From Streptomyces sp. NBC_00878 (GTDB taxonomy: Bacteria; Actinomycetota; Actinomycetes; Streptomycetales; Streptomycetaceae), in assembly GCF_026341515.1 (NCBI RefSeq), contig NZ_JAPEOK010000001.1, forward strand, positions 9,920,001 to 9,984,000: a stretch of 64,000 nucleotides of DNA, written 5' to 3'. The translations under genes were made by a program, and so were the position numbers. Positions within the stretch are counted from its first letter, which is position 1; the number at the start of each line of letters is the position of its first letter. Below the pieces are notes generated by a model, which worked only from the letters and a program-made list of their open reading frames with translations, had not been told where the DNA came from and made no database searches. Shown here piece after piece: positions 25,893 through 33,485 of this stretch.

Positions 25893-25908
25893 TGGGCGCA
25901 CGGGGGTC
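25879..25908. terminator. hairpin between convergent regulator and transporter genes
   Basis: GACCCCCGT (25879-25887) pairs perfectly with ACGGGGGTC (25900-25908) around a 12-base loop. It lies between convergent stops, so it can serve both genes. Confidence 0.55.
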
Positions 25909-25931
25909 GGTCCGGGGCCCGGGGCTCCCGC

Positions 25932-27329
25932 TCAGACGGTACGGGCGTCCGCGGCGAGGGCCGACGCCTTCGTGTCCTGCGCGTCGGGGCCGGCCTCCAC
26001 CGCCACGTCCGCGAGGTCGCGGTGCCGGGTCTCCTTGGCCACGCCCACCGCGATCAGTGTCAGCACGGCCGCCCCGATCACGTACAGGGCGATCGGTGTG
26101 GGGCTGTCGTACTCCGCCAGCAGCGCGGTCGCGATGAGCGGTGCCGGCGCGCCCGCGGCGACCGACGAGAACTGCGCGCCGATCGAAGCGCCGGAGTAGC
26201 GCATGCGCGTCGCGAACATCTCCGAGAAGAAGGCGGCCTGCGGCGCGTACATGGCGCCGTGCAGGACCAGGCCCACGGTCACGGCGAGGATCAGGTTCCC
26301 GAAACCGCCGGTGTCGATGAGCGAGAAGAACGGGAACATCCACAGACCGACGCCGGCCGCGCCCAGCAGATACACCGGCCGCCGGCCCACACGGTCGGAC
26401 AGCGCGCCCCACAGGGGGATGACCGCGAAGTGGACGGCGGAGGCGATGAGTACCGCGTTCAGCGCGGTCTGCTTGGACAGTCCGGCCGAGGTGGTGGCGT
26501 ACACGAGGATGAAGGCGGTGATCACGTAGTAGCTGATGTTCTCCGCCATGCGCGCGCCCATCGCGACCAGGACGTCCCGCCAGTGGTAGCGCAGCACGGA
26601 CACCAACGGCAGCTTCTCGGCGGCCCCGTCCTCGGTCGCCCTGCGTGCCTCGGCCTGGGCGAGGGCCTCCTTGAAGACAGGCGATTCATCGACAGACAGA
26701 CGAATCCACAAACCGACGATCACCAGCACCCCCGACAGCAGGAAGGGGATGCGCCAGCCCCAGGAGGTGAAGGCGGTGTCCGACAGGGCGGCGGTCAGCA
26801 GCGACAGCACGCCCGTCGCCAGCAGTTGCCCGGCGGGCGCCCCGGTCTGCGGCCACGAGGCCCAGAACCCACGCCGTCGCGCGTCCCCGTGCTCCGACAC
26901 GAGCAGCACCGCGCCGCCCCACTCGCCGCCCAGCGCGAAGCCCTGCACCAGACGCAGCACGGTCAGCAGCACCGGTGCCGCCGTACCGACGGTCGCGTGT
27001 GTGGGCAGCAGCCCGATCGCGAAGGTCGCCCCACCCATCAGCAGCAGACTCAGGACCAGCAGCTTCTTGCGCCCGAGCCGGTCGCCGTAGTGCCCGAACA
27101 CGAGCGCCCCGAGCGGCCTGGCGGCGAAGCCGACCGCGTACGTCAGGAACGAGAGCAACGTGCCGACGAGCGGGTCGGAGTCCGGGAAGAACAGCTCGTT
27201 GAAGACGAGCGCGGCGGCGGATCCGTAGAGGAAGAAGTCGTACCACTCGATGGTGGTGCCGATGAGGCTCGCGGCGACGATGCGCTTGAGGCTGGCGGGT
27301 GGTGGGGGAGCGGTTGCTGCGGCGGCCAT
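25932..27329 (-). CDS. MHS-family MFS transporter
   Basis: A 465 aa, 12-helix symporter of the metabolite:H+ group (ShiA/ProP relatives). Features are IGTTIEWYDFFLYG in helix 1, GHYGDRLGRKKLL in the 2-3 loop, LRLVQGFALGGEWGGAVLL, and a second half with GALSDRVGRRPVYLLG. ATG at 27329 has GGAAG 8 bases upstream. Family members carry organic acids such as shikimate, ketoglutarate or betaines. Proximity to bdhA and a PucR regulator makes a hydroxy- or keto-acid substrate plausible, but that is inference. Confidence 0.88.
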   Translation of the reverse strand: MAAAATAPPPPASLKRIVAASLIGTTIEWYDFFLYGSAAALVFNELFFPDSDPLVGTLLSFLTYAVGFAARPLGALVFGHYGDRLGRKKLLVLSLLLMGGATFAIGLLPTHATVGTAAPVLLTVLRLVQGFALGGEWGGAVLLVSEHGDARRRGFWASWPQTGAPAGQLLATGVLSLLTAALSDTAFTSWGWRIPFLLSGVLVIVGLWIRLSVDESPVFKEALAQAEARRATEDGAAEKLPLVSVLRYHWRDVLVAMGARMAENISYYVITAFILVYATTSAGLSKQTALNAVLIASAVHFAVIPLWGALSDRVGRRPVYLLGAAGVGLWMFPFFSLIDTGGFGNLILAVTVGLVLHGAMYAPQAAFFSEMFATRMRYSGASIGAQFSSVAAGAPAPLIATALLAEYDSPTPIALYVIGAAVLTLIAVGVAKETRHRDLADVAVEAGPDAQDTKASALAADARTV

Positions 27330-27477
27330 GTGCACCACTTCCATGTGGTTGGCGGGGGACGTGCGCGTGTCGGGCCAAGGTAGAAAGCGGCAGGTCGGCG
27401 GCACATGTGGTGGGACACCATAGTTCGGCGGCTCAGTGTGCGTGTTGGCCCCACGTCTGCGTCCATCCAGGACGGGG

Positions 27478-28503
27478 TCAGCTCACCCGGCGCCGGATCC
27501 GCCAAAGGCCGAACCTGGTGAGGATCGCGCTGAGTGCCAGATAGATCGCTGTCTCCAGCCATTGGAACGCCCAATAGCGGCTGCTGGGGTGGTAGTTGAC
27601 ATCGACATGGAGGTCCAGCTTGGCCAGACACACCGCCGCGTCGCCGAACGTGCCGCTCGCGCCGGTCCTGGGCGGGGTGTTGACGCAGTTGTTGAACGAG
27701 GCCCCGTCGAGGGCCCTGCCGTTCGAGGTGCGCAGCGGGCTCGTGTCGGCGATCCACGCGTCGGGCGCGCCCGGGATCTTCACCCCGCCGATGACGGAGC
27801 CACCGCCGATACTGCCCAGGTTCTGCGCCTCGTTGATGGCCTGGGCCGTCATCGGCAACGTGGCCTTGTCCGGCGGCACGAGGCTCGGCCGCACCACGTT
27901 GGGGAAGAAGAACTGGAAGGCCAGGAAGACGACGAGCGTCACGGCCATCGCGGGCAGGGTCCGGCGCAGCAGGAGCCCGACGACGGTGCCGAAGGTGAAG
28001 GCCAACGCGGCATAGCCGATCGGGGCGATGTTGCGCGCGCCGAACACGAAGGTGCTGAACTCGTTCTTGACGACCTCGTCGAACGGCTCGGCCGCCCAGG
28101 TGAGCAGGGCCGCGGACGCCCCCGTCAGGATCATGGCGGCCAGACCTACGAGCAGGATCTTGCTGAGGAGCCAACGCGGGCGGGTGACACTCTGGTTCCA
28201 CACCAGCCGGTGCGTGCCGTTCTCCAGCTCCCGGGCGATCAGCGGCGCGCCCCAGAACGTGCCGATGACCGCCGGGATCAGACCGAGACCGGCCGCCAGG
28301 AACAACAGCGTGTTCTCGTACCCGCTGCGGAACTGGCTCCGAGCCTGTGCGCAGTCCGCCACGCCCTTGCAATTGGCCTGGTAGAGGTCGTAGCCGTCGC
28401 GGACGTCCACGCCGTAGTACACCAAGTACGCGGCGATGACGACCAGCGCGCCGGCGCCGACCAGCGCCTGGACGCGGAACTGCCGCCAGTTCAACCACAT
28501 CAT
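27478..28503 (-). CDS. ABC transporter permease (ABC-2 type)
   Basis: A 341 aa membrane protein with about six helices: helix 1 at about residues 12-30, a long external loop with two cysteines (YQANCKGVADCAQ), helices around 67-85, 118-135, 152-172 and 180-200, a second large loop and a final helix. The segment ARELENGTHRLVWNQSVTRPRWL is typical of ABC-2 permeases. Its ATG overlaps the stop of the ATPase gene (ATGA). It is the last gene of a minus-strand operon with a two-component system, an arrangement common for antimicrobial-responsive exporters. Confidence 0.85.
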   Translation of the reverse strand: MMWLNWRQFRVQALVGAGALVVIAAYLVYYGVDVRDGYDLYQANCKGVADCAQARSQFRSGYENTLLFLAAGLGLIPAVIGTFWGAPLIARELENGTHRLVWNQSVTRPRWLLSKILLVGLAAMILTGASAALLTWAAEPFDEVVKNEFSTFVFGARNIAPIGYAALAFTFGTVVGLLLRRTLPAMAVTLVVFLAFQFFFPNVVRPSLVPPDKATLPMTAQAINEAQNLGSIGGGSVIGGVKIPGAPDAWIADTSPLRTSNGRALDGASFNNCVNTPPRTGASGTFGDAAVCLAKLDLHVDVNYHPSSRYWAFQWLETAIYLALSAILTRFGLWRIRRRVS

Positions 28504-29423
28504 CGCGAGGCCCCCCAGGCTGCGGCCTCGGTCCCGGCGGCGGGCACAGCGGCCGCCCGGGTCATGTAGGCGAGAACGAGTTCTTCGAGCGAGACCGGCT
28601 CGACCGTGTACGGAAGCGACGCGAGCGGGGCGTCGGTACGGACGACCGCGCTGCTGTGCTTGCCGCTGTGCTCCGTCGAAATCACTTCGACCCCGGCGGC
28701 CAACCCGTCGAGCTCACCGCGGGGCGCGACCAGCCGGGCATGCCCGGCCAGCAGGTCCCGGGTGTCGCCGGCGACCTGCACCCGCGAGTCGCACAGCACG
28801 ATGAGGTAGTCGCAGACCTGCTCGATGTCGCCGAGCAGATGCGAGGAGAGCACCGCGCTGGCGCCGAGTTCGCGCACGAACTCCATCAGGTTCTGCAGGA
28901 ACCCCTTGCGGGCCAGTGGGTCCAGCGCCGCCGCCGGCTCGTCGAAGATCAGCAGCTCGGGCCGTTTGGCCGCCGCGATGGTCAGTGCCAACTGCGCGCG
29001 CTGGCCACCCGACAACTGCCCCGCCTTCTGGGCGAGGTTCAGCCCCACCTGGCTGATACGCCGCTCCGCCAGGACCGGGTCCCACGCCGGGTTCATCCTC
29101 GCGCCGAGCTTCATGTGCTCGGCCACGGTGAACGAGCTGTACACCGGCGTGTTCTGCGCGACGAACCCCACCCGGGCCAGATGCGCGGCGCTCGCCGCCG
29201 GACGCGCCCCCAGCACGGTCAGCGAGCCGGACGTCGGCTCGATGAGACCGCAGGCCAGGTGCAGCAGGGTCGACTTGCCCGCCCCGTTCGGGCCGACCAG
29301 GCCGATGACACGGCCGGAGGGGATGGTGATGTTCACGTCGCTCAGGGCCAACTTGCCGTGGCGGCCGTATTTCTTCGTCAAGCCCTCTGCGTGAAAGGCC
29401 GGAGGAGAGTCTGCATTTGGCAT
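28500..29423 (-). CDS. ABC transporter ATP-binding protein
   Basis: A 307 aa ATPase with Walker A VGPNGAGKST, Q-loop FVAQNTPVY, signature LSGGQRAQLAL, Walker B LLIFDEPAAALDPLAR and the switch histidine in LSSHLLGDIEQ. The C-terminal about 80 residues are the usual extension of ABC-2 exporter ATPases. The stop overlaps the permease start. It is about 135 bases from the response regulator gene upstream, so it may be in the same transcript or have its own regulated promoter. Confidence 0.93.
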   Translation of the reverse strand: MPNADSPPAFHAEGLTKKYGRHGKLALSDVNITIPSGRVIGLVGPNGAGKSTLLHLACGLIEPTSGSLTVLGARPAASAAHLARVGFVAQNTPVYSSFTVAEHMKLGARMNPAWDPVLAERRISQVGLNLAQKAGQLSGGQRAQLALTIAAAKRPELLIFDEPAAALDPLARKGFLQNLMEFVRELGASAVLSSHLLGDIEQVCDYLIVLCDSRVQVAGDTRDLLAGHARLVAPRGELDGLAAGVEVISTEHSGKHSSAVVRTDAPLASLPYTVEPVSLEELVLAYMTRAAAVPAAGTEAAAWGASR

Positions 29424-29560
29424 GCTCTCATCCTCGAAATACCCGTCCTTCCCAGCATCAGCTCAAAGCACGGTTCCCGTTGTCGGCGACCGTACTTTTG
29501 ACCGGTTCGGCGCCGGGGTCGCGTTGCCGGGCGAACCGCGTGTACGGCCGGCCAGGGCGG

Positions 29561-30226
29561 CTACGCGGTGCTGTCCACGATGCGGTTCCCCCAGGCCCAG
29601 GCGGCGATCTGGACCCGGTTGCGCACCCCGAGCTTGGTCTGGATCCCGGACACATGGCTCTTGACCGTGCTGATGGAGATGAACAACTCGGAAGCGATCT
29701 CCTGGTTGGTGCGACCCTGGGCGATGGCCTGCACGACCTCGATCTCACGCCCGGACAGCGGTGACGACTGGTCGGCGCCGGAACGGGGCGCGGCCGCGGT
29801 GTTGTTGAGGTGCTTCAGCAGCCGGAGGGTGACCGAGGGCGAGACCAGGGCCTCGCCGTTGTGGGCGGCGCGGACCGCCTCGATGAGCAGGGCGGGCCCG
29901 GCGTCCTTGAGCACGAACCCCACCGCGCCGCCGCGCAGCGCCCCGTACACGTACTCGTCGAGATCGAACGTGGTGACCACGACGACCCGCATCGGATCGG
30001 CCACCCCCGGGCCGGCCAGCGCGCGGGTGACCTCGATGCCGTCGAGCTTGGGCATCCTGATGTCCACCAGGCACACGTCCGGCCGCAGCCGCCTGGCCAT
30101 CTCGATGGCATCGGCGCCGTCCTCGGCCTCCCCCGTGACGGTGATGTCGGGCTGGTCCTCCAGGATCAGCCGCAGGCCGCGGCGGATCATCGCCTGGTCG
30201 TCGGCGAGCAGAACCTTGATGGTCAT
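29561..30226 (-). CDS. NarL/FixJ-family response regulator
   Basis: A 221 aa regulator. The receiver domain has the acidic pair DD at residues 9-10, phosphoacceptor D55 in CLVDIRMP, and K105-region text FVLKDAGP. The C-terminal LuxR-type HTH is complete (LSGREIEVVQAIAQGRTNQEIASELFISISTVKSHVSGIQTKLGVRNRVQIA). Its start overlaps the kinase stop (ATGA), giving a coupled pair. It probably controls the ABC transporter genes downstream; this is inferred from position. Confidence 0.93.
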   Translation of the reverse strand: MTIKVLLADDQAMIRRGLRLILEDQPDITVTGEAEDGADAIEMARRLRPDVCLVDIRMPKLDGIEVTRALAGPGVADPMRVVVVTTFDLDEYVYGALRGGAVGFVLKDAGPALLIEAVRAAHNGEALVSPSVTLRLLKHLNNTAAAPRSGADQSSPLSGREIEVVQAIAQGRTNQEIASELFISISTVKSHVSGIQTKLGVRNRVQIAAWAWGNRIVDSTA

Positions 30227-31452
30227 CCGGGCTCCCCGCTGGGGACGGGCAGGGCTGCCCGCACGGACCAGCCGACGCCGGGCCGGGGGCCGGCGGACAG
30301 CGACCCGCCGAGCGTCTCGACGCGTTCGCGCATACCGATCAAACCGTACCCGCCGCAGTGGTGGGGGCGGGGCGCGTTGGGCGGGGCATCGTCGACGATG
30401 TCGACGGTGACGCCCTCCGGGGTCCGGTCGACGGTCACCTCGATCGACCGTGCCTGCTGGGCGTGGAGCAGGATGTTCGTCAGCGCCTCCTGGACGATGC
30501 GGTACACGGTGCTGGCCACCTCCGGCGGCCACTCCGAGTCGTCGTCCGGCATGCTCAGGCTCACCTTCGGGCCCTGTCGGCTGAAACGCTCGACCAGTGC
30601 GCCGATCCCTTCCGGCCGGGGCGAGGCGGGGGCCGCGTCGTCGGTGTCGCGCAGCAGGCCGACGACCCGGCGCATCGCGGTCATGGCCTCGGAGCCGGCT
30701 GCCTCGATCTCGCTCAGCGATTCCGACACCTTCGCCGGATCCCGCCGCGCGACGATCTGGGCGGCCTGCGCCTGGACCAGCATCCCGGTGATGTGGTGGG
30801 CCACGATGTCGTGCAGTTCCCGCGCGAGTTCCAGCCGTTCCACCCGGCGCACCCGCTCGGCGGTGGCCCGTGCGCGGTTGTCGTTCCTCCGGAGCGACAG
30901 CCCTACCGCGACGGCGGTCAGCCAGCCCGCCGCGGTCAGGGCGGTCACGGCCGACGTCGGCCGGCCGGCGAACTGGCCGACGATGACCAGCAGTCCGCCG
31001 CCCGCGACGGCACCTGCCCGTACGGCGGGCAGTGCCCTGACCGCGGATCCGATGAGTACGGCCAGACCCAGGGCCATGGCGGGCCCGGGTTCGGCGGGCA
31101 GGCGGATGCCGGGCAGCAGGCCGAGCAGGACCGCCAGGGCCGCAACGGCCAGGCCCGCGACCGCCGTCCAGGTCCGCTCCCGATGGCGCGTCAGCGCGAG
31201 CCCGCACACGACCACGGCGGCGGCGCACCCCGGGATCCAGTACGTGCTGCCCCAGCTCTGTGCGATGGCGATGGCCTGGACGGCGATCGCCGCGAGAAAC
31301 ACGGCGCCGAGCCCGGCGGCGGAGACGACCTTGATCCATCGGTCCGGAATGGCCACGTTGATCAGATTACCGAGTCTCTGCCCGCGGTCCGCGCCGTTCG
31401 GCGGGGCCGCGGGCTCGGCGGCGTGCACGGCGTCCACCAGATTTCCGTTCAC
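30223..31452 (-). CDS. NarL-type sensor histidine kinase
   Basis: A 409 aa kinase. A membrane sensor region (about residues 40-185) with several short-looped helices and no sizeable external domain precedes the HisKA_3 motif RELHDIVAHHITGML with phosphoacceptor H214. The ATPase domain follows: YRIVQEALTNILLHAQ (N box), VDIVDDAPP and GGYGLIGMRERV. Intramembrane-type sensing is suggested by the lack of an external domain. The protein upstream resembles this kinase's membrane region closely. Confidence 0.92.
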   Translation of the reverse strand: MNGNLVDAVHAAEPAAPPNGADRGQRLGNLINVAIPDRWIKVVSAAGLGAVFLAAIAVQAIAIAQSWGSTYWIPGCAAAVVVCGLALTRHRERTWTAVAGLAVAALAVLLGLLPGIRLPAEPGPAMALGLAVLIGSAVRALPAVRAGAVAGGGLLVIVGQFAGRPTSAVTALTAAGWLTAVAVGLSLRRNDNRARATAERVRRVERLELARELHDIVAHHITGMLVQAQAAQIVARRDPAKVSESLSEIEAAGSEAMTAMRRVVGLLRDTDDAAPASPRPEGIGALVERFSRQGPKVSLSMPDDDSEWPPEVASTVYRIVQEALTNILLHAQQARSIEVTVDRTPEGVTVDIVDDAPPNAPRPHHCGGYGLIGMRERVETLGGSLSAGPRPGVGWSVRAALPVPSGEPG

Positions 31453-31453
31453 G

Positions 31454-31999
31454 CTATGACCGCGGCGGGTTGGCCCAGGAGCCTTGCGGATCCGGGGTGT
31501 TGGCGTTCCGCCTGCCTCCGAGACTGCGCCGTGTCGCCCCCATCACGAGGGCGGCGACCGTCGCCATCGTGGCCAGGTTCGTCACACCGGTCCAGCCACT
31601 GGTCCAGGTGAGCACGGTCACCACGACCGCGCCCGCCGCGATCCCGGCGGCCGGTCCCAACGGCAGCGTCCTGATCGCGGATCCGACGAGCACCGCCAGG
31701 GCCAGCGCCGTGACGGGCGCGGGTTCCTGCGGCAGGTCGTCCCCGGCGATCAGGGTCACCGTGACGGCGAGGGCCGTCGCGGCCAGACCCGCGCCCGCGG
31801 TCAGCAGCGGCTGCCGCGAGCGCATCAGCGCGAGGCCGCTCACGACGACCGAGACGGCGGAGCCGAACACCCAGGAAGCGCCGCCCCAACTGTCCATGAG
31901 CATGAACGCCGTGAAGACGATGCCCAGGGCGGACACGATGCCGAGCCCGATGTTGAGCATCATTCCGACCGGCTGTGCCGACCGATCCCCTGAATCCAT
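31454..31999 (-). CDS. stand-alone membrane protein related to the sensor region of the adjacent kinase
   Basis: A 181 aa protein made mostly of membrane helices. Residues about 38-122 align by eye with residues 66-150 of the neighbouring kinase: SWGGASWVFGSAVSVVVSGLAL against SWGSTYWIPGCAAAVVVCGLAL, and LALAVLVGSAIRTLP against LGLAVLIGSAVRALP. It ends in a short basic tail and has no HisKA or ATPase domain. It lies 1 base from the kinase start, first in the operon. It may be a decayed kinase copy or an accessory sensor; the intact frame favours a retained product. Confidence 0.75.
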   Translation of the reverse strand: MDSGDRSAQPVGMMLNIGLGIVSALGIVFTAFMLMDSWGGASWVFGSAVSVVVSGLALMRSRQPLLTAGAGLAATALAVTVTLIAGDDLPQEPAPVTALALAVLVGSAIRTLPLGPAAGIAAGAVVVTVLTWTSGWTGVTNLATMATVAALVMGATRRSLGGRRNANTPDPQGSWANPPRS

Positions 32000-32094
32000 G
32001 GAGCTCAGGCTAGGAAGCCGAGGCCCACCGCGTACCGGTCGAAAGTACGGAAGAGCGTCGACGGACTCGTGCTTTGGGCCAGTCCTCTCACACC

Positions 32095-32139
32095 GAGCCC
32101 GAGCCCGAGCCGGAGCCCGAGCCGGAGCCGGAGCCGGAG
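32095..32139. repeat. GAGCC(C/G) hexanucleotide repeat
   Basis: Seven consecutive hexamers of GAGCCC or GAGCCG from 32095 to 32136 plus GAG. They lie 21 bases beyond the stop of the sortase remnant. Read on the minus strand in the sortase frame they would give alternating Ser-Gly. It is a likely slippage-prone microsatellite. Confidence 0.8.
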
Positions 32140-32159
32140 GGCTGGACTCCCGCAGGGCC

Positions 32160-32480
32160 TCACGCCGAAGTCGCGTAGACGATGAGGTTGTTCACCGGGT
32201 GGCCCTCGGCGTCGAAGCCGCCGTCGCAGGTGACCAGGCGTAGGGCGCGGTCCTTGGTCGGGCCGTAGACCTTCTCGGTGGGGAAGGAGTTCTTGCTGAC
32301 GGTCTCGGTGGCTGTGACAGTGAAGTGTGCCGATTCTCCCCGGTCGTTGGTGACGGTGATGTCCGCACCCTTGGTGATCTTCTTGAGGTCGTGGAAGACT
32401 GCCTTGCCGAAGCGGGTGTCGTTGTGGCCGATGATGACCGCGGCACCGACCTCACCGGGTACGGCACCGTCGACGCAGAT
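32160..32480 (-). pseudogene. class F sortase, C-terminal half only
   Basis: The minus-strand frame opens directly after two TGA codons (32481-32486) and runs to a TGA at 32160-32162. It reads GAVPGEVGAAVIIGHNDTRF, then KITKGADITVTNDRG, FPTEKVYGPTKDRAL, RLVTCDGGFDAEGHP and NNLIVYA. This is the C-terminal half of a class F sortase, with the catalytic histidine (IGHND) and cysteine (LVTC). The signal peptide and N-terminal half are absent, and there is no start codon. The missing part was apparently lost together with the 3' end of the response regulator gene that runs into it. Confidence 0.8.
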
Positions 32481-33126
32481 TCATCACGTGTACGTCGACG
32501 GTCCGGCCGCTGATGTACTTGTCGAAGCCGTGCAGCTCCTCCAGGAGCCGCTGCCTGCTGAAGACCCGGTCGGGCTCCGCCGCCATGGCGGCGAGGACAC
32601 GGAACTCGCCGGGCGTGCACTCGACCGGCGTCCCCCCGACCGACACCTCGTGCCGGGCCCGATCGACCCTGAGCGTGCCCACCGACAGCACCTCGTCCTC
32701 GGGGGCGACCGGCGCGGGGCCGGGAGCGGTGGGGACGGCGGGGGCGGGGACGGCGGGACCCCGGTTGCGGCGCAGGAGCGTACGCACCCGGGCCACCAGC
32801 TCACGCGGGCTGAACGGCTTGGTCACGTAGTCGTCGGCACCGAGATCCAGGCCCAGCAGCAGATCGTCCTCGGTACTGCGGGCCGTCAGCATCAGCACCA
32901 GAACTTCGCGGCGCTCGGCGCGCAGAATCCGTACCACGTCGAGACCGTCGGCCCGGGGCATCATCACATCGAGAACGAGCAGGTCGGGTTCCCGGTGCCG
33001 CACCTCCTCAAGAGCCGCACGGCCGTCCTCGACAACCGTGACCGTGTGGCCCTCGTGCTCCAGATAACGGCGCACCAGTTCGGCCTGCTTCGCGTCGTCT
33101 TCAGCGACCATGATGTTTGCGCACAC
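32452..33126 (-). pseudogene. OmpR-family response regulator truncated in its DNA-binding domain
   Basis: The receiver domain is intact (VAEDD, D53 in LLVLDVMMP, LTARSTEDDLL, K in DDYVTKPFS). The winged-helix domain starts normally (CTPGEFRVLAAMAAEPDRVFS, KYISGRTVDVHVMNLRR) but then switches into RCRTR and stops, so the last beta-hairpin wing of about 20 residues is gone. The final codons overlap the sortase remnant in another frame. GTG at 33126 fits a leaderless start. Without the wing, specific DNA binding is doubtful; a partner kinase gene is also absent. Confidence 0.75.
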
Positions 33127-33485
33127 GCCGCAGATCGTAGCGAGGGCGGAGCCCGGGACGGCGGTAAGTGGCCTTTACGCGAAGGGAGTTCGGGTTTCCT
33201 CGCCGCCGCTTCCCGTACGCCGACGGGGCTATGCGGGTGGGACGGCCAGGTCCGGCAGGGTACGCCTTCGACGCGATGCCCGCCCCCATCGATCACGCCG
33301 GTCCCCTCGCCGAGGAGCGCGGCCCGGCGGGGGAGCGACCCGCCGACGGTCCGCAGGCCCGCAGGCACGGTGGCGGGGTGTCGTTTCCCCGTCCCCAGGG
33401 ACCACTGGACGGTGTTGGCGCGCACATGCGGAGAAACCGCGGGATGCTGAGGGGAGCGCTGCGCATGACCTGACGAACATCGGCG
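33127..33485. other. 359-base divergent intergenic region
   Basis: It separates the truncated response regulator from the MalT-type regulator. Open frames here look like shadows, with arginine/proline-rich translations. I see only the minus-strand -10 element and no other gene, repeat or terminator. Confidence 0.5.
33134..33139 (-). promoter_or_regulatory. -10 element TACGAT of a predicted leaderless promoter
   Basis: On the minus strand TACGAT ends 7 bases before the GTG at 33126, with no ribosome-binding sequence between. Confidence 0.4.

Noticed and set aside
32095..32139. GAGCC(C/G) repeat as coding sequence for a Glu-Pro repeat protein
   Set aside because: No start codon, ribosome-binding site or flanking domain accompanies it; it is better described as a microsatellite.
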